A stretch of DNA of 64,000 nt from Zygnema circumcarinatum. Taxonomy: Eukaryota > Streptophyta > Zygnematophyceae > Zygnematales > Zygnemataceae. The translations under genes and the position numbers were made by a program. The DNA lies in the NCBI GenBank assembly GCA_037447605.1, contig CM074814.1:2181309-2245308 (forward strand). Reading direction: 5' to 3'. The number at the start of each line of letters is the position of its first letter. Positions within the stretch are counted from its first letter, which is position 1. This document shows positions 46,931 through 57,566 of this stretch, piece after piece. The notes beneath the pieces were generated by a model. That model was given only the letters and a program-made list of their open reading frames with translations, was not told the origin of the DNA and ran no database searches.

Positions 46931-48335
46931 GCATAGGTGAGGACGAGAAACCCCCCTCTAAAGCAAAACAATGAGCATTAATAGCTCTGTTTCGATTAGG
47001 CTTTGTCCTCCCTGGGGCCCCAAAAAGCTCACCGAAGTAATCAAGCCGGTTACTTCCACCACCTTTTGTGGCTCGGGTAGAGCCACCGCATTCCGCTTCC
47101 ACCACAGCGTGGATCGCAGGATCGCATCCTGCCCGCCCTCCACTCCTAACACGCCCGCCAAGAGCTGCCGAACCCAAGCCCATGCTCAGTCAAAGATATT
47201 ACATCCAGAAACTCCTTTTGTACTCATTTCAAAGCTTTATCAAGCAAGGTACAAAGACGACATCTTATTTGCAACAGTTGGAAAGAATAAGACATACCTC
47301 TTTGGCAGGGATTGTATTGAGGAGGGGGTTTGCGCCGACATAGGCGGTGAGGCCCACGTACGGCAGAGTGAAGGCACCCAGAAGCCAACTCAAGTCGTTC
47401 ACATATGGGTTGAATGGAACCTCCGGTTCGGCCCCTGCTGCTTCCTTGAAGAGAACAGCCCATGCGTTGCCAATGTCGATGAAAGGGCGGGGAATTTGCT
47501 GGTCTCCAAGAAACTCGCGGATGATTCTGTACACACGCAGTGGCAGAAACAGAACATTGCCTCGCCCACCAAATGGTTATGCGTTTCGAACTACGAGGAT
47601 CAATGTCAACAAGCTACGAAAGTCTCACCATTTACTATGTTATGCTGTTGCACCGATGTTGGGGATTCGATTCATAAAGCATTAGAACTGAGATAAAACT
47701 GAACAAGTTTCCACTAAAAATAAACTTCAGGAAGTGGCAGCATTTTCACCTGATGTGGCCAATCTCCTGGAAAGCCAACATTTGCGCTATTTTCTCGACT
47801 TCTGGTGACAAAGAGGCCTTCTTCCCACCAATGGGAGGAGGGCCGCCTCCGTTGAGCTCGGGGGCAAAGGCGTCGAGGCCGACTCCAAAGGCGGAGAAAA
47901 GATAGAACTCTGCCTCCAGGTGCTCTAAATTGAGGGCCAGCTGCGAGGTTTACAAGTGAAGTGAGAAAATAAAAATTTAGTCAAACGAGAAGGTATGGCG
48001 GGGTTTAGGTAAGGAGCACTGTTTGCCGAGTTCGTTGATAACCCGGGCATTGCCTCTCATGTGTACGAAAGAAAGAAAATTCTCAAAGAAACGTGGCAAA
48101 GGAAAAAGAAACCAAGTTTACGTTTCATATTTTTGTAGCACCCGGAAAGTCAAAACACCAGCAGCATGCAGCTGCAGAATTTAGAAGCGCTGCTGCTGAC
48201 CTGGAAGAGGTCCGTCTCGCTGAGGGGAACCCCAGGTGGAGCAGGCGGGGCAGTCGGCAGCTGCGCCATGGCGGGCATCCACGCCCCTGCTAGGAGCAAC
48301 ACCGCCACGAAAAACACCGGAGACCTCATCGCCAT
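46643..48335 (-). CDS. Desiccation-related protein PCC13-62-like (ferritin-like), copy 1
   Basis: Five exons in phase: 48335-48201, 47940-47750, 47526-47298, 47164-47033 and 46918-46643, giving 320 aa. Signal peptide MAMRSPVFFVAVLLLAGAWM, cleavage near AMAQ. A ferritin-like helical domain starts at DLFQLALNLEHLEAEFYLFS and EKIAQMLAFQEIGHIR; the spaced Glu and Glu-x-x-His are the positions that would bind metal. Later blocks: YVNDLSWLLGAFTLPYVGLT and GSPSKPGGFWPRGAAGNIAN. The family was first described in a resurrection plant as induced by drying and ABA; its biochemical role is unsettled. Secretion is predicted. The last exon lies in the inverted-repeat arm and is almost identical to copy 2, while exons 1-4 have diverged. 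Confidence 0.9.
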
Positions 48336-49235
48336 AGCGTCTCCTTACTACCTCCTCCCTATGTTTCCCCTCTCCTCCCTATCCCTAGTCACTTGTTGCC
48401 ACTCCTCTCCCACTTCGCCCACTTTTGATACCCTATCGTACTCCTGAGTCTGTGAGAGTTGGTCCGCCCTCATCTATTTGTGGTGCCATGAGGCAATAGG
48501 GATGCGCGAAAGGCGAAGGTATACGAGGAGGGGTGTGACGGCACGTCGATGCGTCGCCAAAGCGGAGCTGCATGACCATGCAAGGCCGCCGGACAACTCG
48601 AAACCCGCCGACGATGGTCTCCGTGTACCGCACAGTTTCAGTCGAACTGAGATTTGAGCTCTCCGTTAAGTTCAGTTCAGTTCAGTTAAAAGAAGGACAA
48701 AAAAACTTCCCGTAAACAGTGAGACTGGACTTAACTGCCATGTAACAAAACGTCACATGTGGAGCAATGAGCTGTACGGTATGTCCTTCAGCGGTTCCTT
48801 CTTCGTGGTTTCGACGGGAGGAAACCACGAGGAGGGTCTAGAACTGTGCGCCATATGGGTGTGTGAGAAAGAGAAGCGATTGGACAAAGTGTGAGCGTTC
48901 CAATCCATGCAACGGAGAGCAATGTGAATGCAGCGGAGGGAGATGGCCGTAGGATTGGCCTCACAGATGTACAGTGAACACGTAGTTGCTCCCTTCACCG
49001 CTGTATGCAGAGAGCGGAGCAACTTGCTGTCTGCCTCGTCGCATGGGAGAGCTTCTGCTCCATTTCTGTCACGCCTGTTGGCGCTTGGCCGCCATGCAGC
49101 ATTCCAGCTGTCGGTGCCATGCAGGCTGCAGTCGCCATGGCTATATCTTGGGCAGCGCTTTCTCTCTCTCTGCACTCTCTCTCTTTCTGTGTTGTAATCT
49201 CGCGCCTGCAGCAGATATTTCTGCACATCTGCAAA
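48336..49235. other. Divergent promoter region
   Basis: 900 bp between the start of the desiccation gene copy 1 (-) and the small plastid protein copy 2 (+). Contains tandem GTTCA at 48668-48688. No complete GCCACGTGGC is present, unlike upstream of copy 2 at 50934. The stretch 49070-49150 (GGCGCTTGGCCGCCATGCAG) resembles 45015-45085 upstream of copy 1 of the plastid protein, showing that the 5' flank was duplicated too. Confidence 0.5.
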
Positions 49236-49757
49236 ATGTTGTGCTCGCCTGCAGCGTTTCTTTGCCGGAGCTCTGTCCGGCTCGCCTTACAGCCTGCAAG
49301 CATCTCATCTTTTGTCCTCCGCCCTAAGGAGACGCTGTCTCCCTGGAAGCAGGCACAGAAAAGGCAGCAAGTGCGAGCCATGGCGGGGATAGTGGACGTG
49401 ATCACAGGCATGAAGGGCAGGAAGCTGCCTGACGTGGTGGAGGCGAGTATTGACGAGCTGCGCAACTCCAAGTGGGAGTTTGAGAAGACGATGAGAGAGG
49501 CGAAGAAGGCGAGCAAGCCGGCGGATGATGTGAAGATGGATGCACGCTTAGTGGGAGCGCAGGCCCGGCTCCTTGAGGCGCATCAGAACTACTGCAATGC
49601 CTTTTCACTTTGGCGAGAGAAGGGCTTCGATCTTGTCGAGCTTTTATCGGATGAAGATCGCGCAAGGATCAATCTTCCAACTACGGACAGTGCTCCGATA
49701 ATCGCAGAAGTGGAAGTGGAAGCTGCTGCGGCAGAGCTCCCGGGAGAGGGAAAGTAG
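49236..49757 (+). CDS. Small predicted plastid protein, copy 2 (diverged)
   Basis: 173 aa, intronless; a paralogue of 45153-45668. Transit-like start MLCSPAAFLCRSSVRLALQP, then MAGIVDVITGMKGRKLPDVV. The core is nearly identical to the arm copies, while the presequence and the acidic C-terminus (EVEVEAAAAELPGEGK) differ. The frame is open further upstream to an ATG at 49005 or beyond; ATG 49236 is chosen by alignment with copy 1. It lies in the spacer between the arms. Confidence 0.7.
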   Translation: MLCSPAAFLCRSSVRLALQPASISSFVLRPKETLSPWKQAQKRQQVRAMAGIVDVITGMKGRKLPDVVEASIDELRNSKWEFEKTMREAKKASKPADDVKMDARLVGAQARLLEAHQNYCNAFSLWREKGFDLVELLSDEDRARINLPTTDSAPIIAEVEVEAAAAELPGEGK

Positions 49758-50377
49758 GATGTGCCGCGGATCTGAAGGAGGTTTTTGAAGGAGGTAGTCA
49801 ATAGTGCATCGCTGTGCATGAATCTGAGACGAACGCAGATTTTTGGGAGAACATAAAAGAGTAGTAATCTGTAAAAACTAAACATGGAAACATTCTTTCC
49901 AGAAACGCCTGTCGAATAGCATGAGCTTGCACTAGCTTGTCTCTTGCTCTGCTTTTCGATTTTCATTGTGACTGACAAAAGCACGTAAAACCCTAATAAC
50001 CTGTAGTGCTGCTGATGTTTGCACATATAGCAACGTCCTTAGCGAAAATTTTGATGACAAGACTTGGTAGGAACAACCCTCTGAATCAAGTTCTAAAGGA
50101 AGTAAATCTGTATGTAATCTGAGTGAACAAATCTTTTCGAGTTTTATTGTGTCAAGCATGAGCTGGAAGCTGTGGCCTGGCTAATTCGAACCTTGAAAAC
50201 TTAGAACTACACTTGGTTCTATTATGGTGCTGTTTCCCTACTGTTATGAAGATGTGTTGGAGATATTTTCCATCAATATGGCTATTCTTGTGAAGATTGC
50301 AAATGCTTGTTCGGAAAGAATGGCGAGGTGACTGTCAGAACATACTAAATTAGGATGTGTGATGAATTTCCATGTTC

Positions 50378-50427
<50 letters not shown>

Positions 50428-50600
50428 CTTCACTGCTTTCACCCAAAACCATCGCACGGACGGCCGACCCTCTCGCTGTCGTTTCCATGCTTCACGCAGT
50501 TCCGTGCCCAAATAAAACGGAACGGACCGCGACTGCCACACATAGAGCGGGCCGCGCCGCAGCGCGTGACTGCGCCTCCGGGCATATGTCCTCGTCGCGG
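49758..50600. other. Intergenic region
   Basis: 3' flank of the plastid protein and 5' flank of desiccation copy 2. (GA)n microsatellite at about 50383-50427. No coding sequence supported. Confidence 0.5.
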
Positions 50601-50604
50601 CGTG

Positions 50605-50665
50605 GAGCGCTCCGCCACGTCAGCATCATTGTGCTGGAATTGCTTCTCGGCGCCACGTGTCGTGC
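50605..50665. promoter_or_regulatory. G-box elements upstream of desiccation gene copy 2
   Basis: CGCCACGTCAGCATC and GGCGCCACGTGTCGTG, about 270-330 bp before the ATG at 50934. These fit ABRE-type control expected for a PCC13-62 relative (inference). The purine-rich stretch at 50800-50930 forms the rest of the 5' flank. Confidence 0.5.
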
Positions 50666-50933
50666 TGCTACTCGCGGGCCAAGGCCGCGGGATCGCCCCC
50701 TCGCATGCCGCCGGCGCTTGCAAAAAGTTGGCCAAGGGTAGACATAAAAGGAGAAGCCTGATCTGGTCTGCAGTACGAGGAAGCAGGCTTTGGAGACACA
50801 GGAAGGGAGGGAGAGGGAGGGAGAAGCGGGAAAGGAGAGGGGCTGAGATAGTGAGGGAGAGGGAGAGAGAAGCGGGAGAGGAGAGGAGGAAAGGGGCAGA
50901 GACAGAGAGAGGGAGAGAAAGGAAGCGGCCACA

Positions 50934-52579
50934 ATGTCGCGTATCTCTCTTGCGGCTATGGCGGTGCTTCTGCTGCTGGTGGGGCCATCCGCCATGGCGC
51001 TGATTCCCCCTCCTCCTCCTCCTCCGCCTGCGGCTCTGGGGGTTCCTCTCGGGGAGACTGATCTCTTCCAGGTCAGCGCTACATTGAATCTTATGAAAAT
51101 TAGGACGTCAGAAATTATGCAAGGATCGCTTTTAATATTGAGAAGCTGAGTTTTATTACGTTTCCCAATGAGAAAGGAAACGCCATGACTAACGTAATGT
51201 TGATTTTCCGTATAAACTCTGGCAGCTGGCCCTCAATTTAGAGTATCTGGAAGCGGAGTTCTATCTTTTTTCAGCCTATGGGGTCGGTCTCGACGCCTTT
51301 GCCCCCGAGCTCAATGGAGGCGGGCCTCCTCCCATTGGTGGAAGGAAAGCGAATTTGTCGCCCGAGGTGGAGAAAATAGCTGAAATGCTCGCCTTGCAGG
51401 AGATAGGGCACATCAGGTGAAGGTCCTTGTCTAATACCGCAGATCTTTAGCAAGCCCAGTCTCATTGTTGTTGAGTCTTTGCGCATCACTATGTTCGCGC
51501 CATTGTGCAAGACATTTAGATGTGGGGAAAAATTACTGGACAATGCCGATTCCTTTCACTTTTCATGCAATCTACACCTATTTTAAATATTAAAGGAGGT
51601 ACTTGCATGCAGAATTATCCGCGAGTTTCTTGGAGCCCAGCAAATTCCCCGTCCTCTCATAGACATTGGTACGGCGTGGTCGGTCCTTTTCGAGGAAGCA
51701 GCGGGAGCCACACCCTCCGTCCCATTCGACCCGTATGTGAACGACTTGAGTTGGCTTCTGGGTGCCTTCACTCTGCCCTATGTGGGCCTAACCGCCTATG
51801 TCGGCGCCAACCCCCTCCTCTACTCAGTGGCGGCAAAGGAGGTAAAAGGAAGTTTGTTTGTTTTTATTGTTTGTTTCTGTTAGTCACTCATTTCCTTCGC
51901 AGGTAGAAGGGGAAAGACTTGCGAAAGATTGAAATTTCTAATTCACTGGAAACTTGAATTGTTTCGCCTGTGGCAGCTCTTGGCGGGCGTGTTGGGAGTG
52001 GAGGGCGGGCAAGATTCGCTCTTGCGCACAACGCTGTGGTGGAAGCGCAATGCGGTGGCGCTACCTCAGCCTCTGAAGGTGGTAGTCATGACCGGCTTGA
52101 TTACTTCGGTGAGCTTGCACGGCCTCACAAAACCCTTCCTTTTAAGAAAAAAAAAAAAGGAATCTAAAGCATAACAAGCCTCATTCAAACCAGAAGACCC
52201 CCTCCTTTGTAAAGGAGCCTTCTCCGGTAACTTTTAGTGATGCAAATGTGCCTTGAATTCTCGTTGTGAAGTGCTCCAACCCATGCATCTGATGCATGTG
52301 CAGCTCCGCGACCGCTTGGATGGGTCTGACACCATCGAGGACGAAAACATTGTGGTGCCCCAATACCTCGGAGCGGAGAATAGGACCACAACCAACATCC
52401 TCTCCGCCAACGCGGACTCGCTCTCCTACGCGCGCAACCCCGCGCAGACTCTTAGCATTGTGTACGGAACCGGCAGCCCCTCCAAGCCCGGCGGCTTCTG
52501 GCCGAGAGGGGCCGCCGGCAACATCGCCAACTACTACCTCACGCACCCCTCCACTGCCTTGGGAACGCCGCTCTATTGA
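50934..52579 (+). CDS. Desiccation-related protein PCC13-62-like (ferritin-like), copy 2
   Basis: Five exons matching copy 1 exon for exon: 50934-51071, 51226-51416, 51613-51841, 51977-52108 and 52304-52579, giving 321 aa. Signal peptide MSRISLAAMAVLLLLVGPSA, followed by a Pro run (IPPPPPPPP) absent from copy 1. The ferritin-like positions are kept: LEYLEAEFYLFSAYG and IAEMLALQEIGHIR. Exons 2-4 differ from copy 1 at many residues (for example FLGAQQIPRPLIDIGTAW against FLGDQQIPRPFIDIGNAW), whereas the last exon differs by a single residue in the part compared (TIEDEN against TIDDEN). It is oriented away from copy 1. Both copies look intact. Confidence 0.9.
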
Positions 52580-53553
52580 GGAGGGGCTGGAGGAGAGCTT
52601 GCTTGCAATGGTTGGTAGAGGTTGAAGCATGCAGTCAGGGTTTGGTTGGTTGCCCTCTGGTCAGGCAGTGCGGATGTTGTTTTTCAAACATAAGAGTTTG
52701 GTTTGTTTGCATTTGGCAGATGTAAGTAATAGACTCTCTATTTGCTGCAGTGTGTCTAGGAGTTTCTAAGGTCCTGCAGGATGTATGAAAGACTATAGAC
52801 AGGGTGGGAGTAGGAAGAGGATTTGGTCGCTTTGTTGGGTATCCAAACTGTTTTGATACCCCCCTTTTTTTATAAGATCTGAAAGATCTTGGTTGAGCGG
52901 TTCAATCAGATGCATAAATTTTACATTCGTGATGCAGCAACATCCTGTATCGTGCCCGGTATTTCCGTTTCTGAATTTTTTCGGATCTGTCATTGTTAAA
53001 GCTGGACATAATGCCCCCTCTCCCTCTCTCTCGCTCTCTCTCGCTCTCTCTCTCGCGATCACACGCAGAATCCCCAAAGATGGTGAAAACATCGTTCACT
53101 TCACAGCAGCAGGAAACAAGCAAGAATTTTCATGACATCAAATTCTCTTATATTATCAACAATCCTTAGATTATCAAAACAATCTGAACCAATTCAGGGG
53201 ACACTCTTCAGATAATTTCTGAAACAGCACACGATAATCTCTTACGTCCACAGGCCAATCCTCATTTTATTCCAAAAAGGAAAAACCCAAACATGCATGC
53301 AATTTGTCGACCTGAAACAGCAAAAGGGTCGGCAAACCTGACAAGGAAACACAAAAGTGAGAGAAATTATCCCGCAGCCACTTTTGGAGTATCAAATGTC
53401 TGCATGCCTAACTTTGTACAGGTTACAATTCCTTACGTGCTTCAAAATCTGTTTGGTCTCAGATTCATGCACAAGAAAAGATGCACTGAAGTCTATCTGC
53501 CTCCACAATCTCCTTCAGACCAGCGGCACATCCTACTTTTCCTCTCCTGGGAG

Positions 53554-54069
53554 TCATCCAGAAGCAGCTGTTTCCTCAGAAGCAGCTGTTTCCCCTTGTG
53601 TACCTACTGGAGGATTCTCATCGGATGGAAGATTGAGCCGTTTGCGATCTTCATCCGATACAAGCTCGTCAAGTTCGAAGCACTTTTCGCTCCACAGCAC
53701 AAAAGCATTGCAGTAGTTCTGATGCGCCTGACTGAGCCGGGCCTGTGCTCCCACCAGGAGCGCATCCTTCCTCACATCATCCGCCGGCTTGCTCGCCTTC
53801 TTCGCCTCTCGCATCGTCTTCTCAAACTCCCACTTGGAGTTGCGCAGCTCGTCAATACTCGCCTCCACCACGTCAGGCAGCTTCCTGCCCTTCTTGCCTG
53901 TTATCACGTCCACTATCCCCGCCATGGCTCGCACTTGCCGCCCCTTCTGAGCCTGCTTCCAGACAGACTGCTTCTCCTGAGGGCGGAGAACGAGAGATGA
54001 GATGCTTGCAGGCTGTAAGACGAGCTGGACAGAGCTTCTGCCAAGGAGAGGCGCAGGCGAGCGCAGCAT
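53554..54069 (-). CDS. Small predicted plastid protein, copy 3
   Basis: The 171-aa product is identical to that of 45153-45668, in mirror position in the right arm and convergent with the desiccation gene copy 2. Same transit-like N-terminus and unknown helical mature domain. Two identical genes about 8 kb apart imply either very recent duplication, ongoing gene conversion or an assembly artefact. Confidence 0.7.
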   Translation of the reverse strand: MLRSPAPLLGRSSVQLVLQPASISSLVLRPQEKQSVWKQAQKGRQVRAMAGIVDVITGKKGRKLPDVVEASIDELRNSKWEFEKTMREAKKASKPADDVRKDALLVGAQARLSQAHQNYCNAFVLWSEKCFELDELVSDEDRKRLNLPSDENPPVGTQGETAASEETAASG

Positions 54070-55038
54070 CGCAGCTTGCAGAAGTACCTTCTTCTGCAGG
54101 CGGCTTGAGAACTACAATACTGAGTGCATCTCTGGCCGAGGTATAGGCATGGCGGCATCAATCTACATGGTGCCGACACATGGCGCCTTGCGTGGAGGCC
54201 AAGCGCCAGCAGGCGAGCAGAAAGCAGGAAGATTTGCCATGCAGGGGGGAAGGAGAAGAAAATTGTGGGAGAATATCCAAAACCGGCTCAATTCATTACG
54301 AATAAGCGACGCATGTTCGAGTTCCATGTTGAACGCTGCATTCAAAAGCATTGTTTTTCTGACATTGCTCTTATTCAGATTCGAGAAAGTTCATCCTGTA
54401 AGCCATTTTGCTCCTCTGCTCGTACAAATCCGGTGTGCAACCACCACCACCTATCATTTAAGAAGATTGCTTTTTACTTTTCCCACATAAAAAGAAGCAC
54501 CGAATATAAATACGTGAAAATTACGACCTTAGTCGTTCTGAAGAAAAAACGTCCTCAGGCTTGACACTCGGCTCTGTCTTCGTTGTCTTTTAGGTGTTTG
54601 CCTATCGCTCCACTCGCGCCAAGGCCAGCACAACTTCTTAACATTTCCAGATGTATGCATGTATGCGGTATTGCAGCTGAGTTTATTTCCCCATAGCATG
54701 TAGCACGTTTCAGAGAGTAGCTTGCCTTCCTGGATACATCAATCACACCCATACTTTTTTCGGTTTCAACTGTGGGTTTCTAAGTGACGACGAAAACTTG
54801 TTCCTCTTTCTAAACCCTCGCACTTATCCGCTTTGCGAATGATTAAGAGTATTTCGCACGGTCCAAATTTTATGTTCCTATGATTACCCTTCTTTCATTC
54901 GATCACAATAAAGAGGATGGCTTATACATTTAATATTAACTCATCGACACACCTTCTATTTTGCAAAATACACGAATGCATTCGTACATGCTGTTTGTTA
55001 CGTCTCCTCGTTTCTCCAGCAATGTGTGAGCGTGCTTT

Positions 55039-55347
55039 TTGCTGAAATCCAAATGTAATCTGTTGTTGTTCCTCCATGAATCACTCGAAATTTTCCAAAT
55101 TTACAAAAATATGCAGCAATGCTTGCAGTTCTATTTGAAAGATAAGAAATTTCCCAGAGTATTGCGCAACATGTTCATTAATATCATCACAGACTCCAAA
55201 AACGCATTCTGCCAATGGGGAATCCTGCAGTTCAAAGCGCACGCAGACGCTGTCTGGGTGCCATGATTCATTTCACGATTCAGGCTAGCACTTTCGAGCA
55301 GTCTTTTGTTATTGCACAGGAATCAAGCATCCTTGATGGGAAGGTAA
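55039..55347 (+). other. Possible exon(s) at outer end of right arm
   Basis: Two overlapping frames: 55039-55266 (75 aa, LKDKKFPRVLRNMFINIITD) and one ending at a GTAACT donor after 55347 (MIHFTIQASTFEQSFVIAQE, then SSILDGK). The second has an acceptor-like CCTGCAG before it and may be a real exon of an unknown gene. The same sequence in the left arm runs into the gap. Confidence 0.3.
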
Positions 55348-55447
55348 CTCGTGTGCCATTCCAACATGCGTGAATTGCAGCATGCCCCAAAATCTCATAT
55401 GATGAATCATGGATGCACCTTTACGTCGATAGCAATACGTAACTGGA

Positions 55448-55547
55448 NNNNNNNNNNNNNNNNNNNNNNNNNNNNNNNNNNNNNNNNNNNNNNNNNNNNN
55501 NNNNNNNNNNNNNNNNNNNNNNNNNNNNNNNNNNNNNNNNNNNNNNN
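55448..55547. other. Assembly gap (100 N)
   Basis: Exactly 100 N. A (GA)n run starts directly at its right edge. Confidence 0.99.

Positions 55548-55582
<35 letters not shown>
55548..55582. repeat. (GA)n microsatellite at gap edge
   Basis: Pure AG dinucleotides for 35 bp; a likely reason for assembly failure at this gap. Confidence 0.9.
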
Positions 55583-55587
<5 letters not shown>

Positions 55588-55869
55588 TCAGGGAGAGAGG
55601 TACTGAAAGCAACGTCAGGCAGCCGAGTGGTGGAGGAGAGGAAGAGGAAGTGATGTGAGAGTTGGAATCGAGAAGTGAGAGAAGTATAGGGAAAGTGGGG
55701 AGGTGGGATTTCACCTACCAGAAGGAAGTGAGGCGTAAGGGGAAGGGACTGGGGGAGGGGGAGAGAGAGAAAACGAGGGAGAGAGAGAAAGAGAGTGAGG
55801 AATGGGAAGTGGGGTTGAACTGAGGGGACTCTGAATTCTACTTTGCTGTTTTATACATGGGCTGTGCAG

Positions 55870-56163
55870 GTTGCAGCAGAAGCACTATCCGAGTTCATGG
55901 AACTAAACGTCTCAAAAGAAGATGTGGTGAGGGCAGTGGTGATGGCAAAGCACACAAAACCTGTGCACAACGCAAAGCTTCCCCAGTTTGGAACTGCTCT
56001 CAGCTTGGAGGAGTTTTTTGCCCTCAGAGCCGACATGTGGCCCCTATTGGCGGCCTCCCGCACTTCACCATTCTTTTGGCCAAAGGAGGCCCACGACTGG
56101 CCCTCACTATCAGACATCCTGCAGGGAGGGAAAGAGAGGAGCACGGAATTCGAGTATTCGTGA
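55870..56163 (+). CDS. C-terminal exon, possibly of the gene starting at 41906
   Basis: After acceptor GCTGTGCAG, 97 codons to TGA: VAAEALSEFMELNVSKEDVV, then ALSLEEFFALRADMWPLLAA and SPFFWPKEAHDWPSL. The beginning fits the end of sulfotransferase domains, where a helix 'L..F.gl' is followed by 'V..A' (family knowledge, weak). It has no 5' partner on the right of the gap; the only open + strand gene nearby is the one at 41906. The middle exons would be in the gaps or misplaced. It could also belong to an unrelated gene. Confidence 0.45.
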   Translation, partial: VAAEALSEFMELNVSKEDVVRAVVMAKHTKPVHNAKLPQFGTALSLEEFFALRADMWPLLAASRTSPFFWPKEAHDWPSLSDILQGGKERSTEFEYS

Positions 56164-56944
56164 TTGTATTGGGAGTGGGAGTGGTAGGAGGGAGGGTTAC
56201 AGAGGGAGGGAGATGAGTCAGGTTGGGAATTGAACCAAACTTGACTCGGTTGAAGTGAGAGGGAGAGGGGTTGACCTCATCACCCGCTCTCCCTCCCTTC
56301 CCTCCCCTCGCCCCTTTTCTCTCTCTCTCTCTCCCTCCCTCGAACGTAGTCTGAGGGGGTGTTTGAGATTGAGATTTTAGTCTGCCAAGCTCCCCAAGAG
56401 GATAGAATGTAGAAATTTTATATGTATGTATTGTAAGTAGGCGAGATAATGAACCAGGTTGTAGGGTTTTTGAAGGGCCATTTTTTAAGATTATGGGTCA
56501 TCTTAGCGGTTGCTTTTTGTGGGCTCTTTCTGGCATTGCGAGAAAGGTGCGATTGTTTGTTTGTTACGAGGGAGGACCCCTCCTATTGCCAAATACAAAA
56601 TTGCCGCATTGCCGGTTTGCCAATACAAACAAGTTTTCAATAATCCAAAAAACTCTAAAACCCCTCATCATGCAAATTGCAATGTTGTTGATCGATGCCG
56701 AATTCTTTCATCCTCTTTCCGTTGTTGCTGTATTTCGTTTTGTTTGTTTGTTGGTTCAACATTGCTCTCATGTTTAGACCTAGACGAAACAGGGATGCTT
56801 CTACGCCTCCAACATTTGCCTCATGTGCAGGAGACAATGTATCGAGGCATGAAACGAGGCATGCAAAAGTTGCGAATGCAGACCCAACAAATGGTCTAGC
56901 GCCGCTGTGCCTTCGCCTTTGGGCCCTCCTCCCAGCGCGAACTA
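56164..56944. other. Intergenic region
   Basis: 3' flank of the exon above; CT-rich at about 56285-56340. No supported gene. Confidence 0.45.
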
Positions 56945-56949
56945 TGGGC

Positions 56950-57065
56950 GAGCATCGTCCAATCGCGACTCGCCATGTCAGCAACTTTTCCACGTGGCGA
57001 GTGGTTTCCAATCACGACTCGCCATGTCATCAATGTATCCACGTGGCGACTTGCGATTGGAGAAG
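56950..57065 (+). promoter_or_regulatory. Tandem CCAAT + CACGTGGC module
   Basis: Two direct copies of CCAATC(G/A)CGACTCGCCATGTCA, each followed about 15 bp later by CCACGTGGCGA; the second is then followed by ATTGG. Located 0.5-0.6 kb before the ATG at 57567. The fixed order and spacing suggest a duplicated promoter unit. Confidence 0.6.
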
Positions 57066-57566
57066 GCCCGGCCGTGCTTGGAAAGCCCTGCAGGCCTGCA
57101 CTCGGCCGGCCTTGCAGGCGGCCCTGCATGGCGGATCCATGGCGGCTCGGCATCCTCGCCAGCGGCTGCTTCTCTCAGCCTCGTGATTCGTGACTCATCG
57201 ACTCGAGCCATGCAGGGCAGTCGCCATGCGAAACTCCTATGCTTTCCTGCATCCATCCAGATGCTTCCCTGGCGCCTTCCATCTCTCTCCCTCCAACACC
57301 ACCTCTCCTCTCGCGGGTTTCCTCCTCTCAGGCACAGGCTGTGAGAGCTTCGAAGCGGTAAGAATAAATTTGATCGTTATTTCGAGGAAAATTATTGTGT
57401 TTCTTTAATTTGAAACTGTGGTTTAGCCGGTTAAAAGGATGTTACAGCAGTGCAAGGAGGACGGCAGTTAGGGTCGATTATGAGTGGTAAGGGTTGGGGG
57501 TCTGAAGGGAGTTTGCTGGCGGGGGTATTTTGCAGGAAGGAATATAAAAAAAAAAAAAATCCGAAG

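Larger units (their letters stand above)
52292..55347. repeat. Right arm of large inverted repeat
   Basis: Reverse complement of 43875-46930, 3,056 bp. It holds the last exon and 3' flank of the desiccation gene copy 2 and the small plastid protein copy 3. Unique sequence (55348-55447) follows before the second gap. Confidence 0.95.

Noticed and set aside
43875-55347. Inverted repeat as a DNA transposon with terminal repeats
   Set aside because: The arms carry ordinary host genes, no transposase is present, and no target-site duplication could be seen at the ends.
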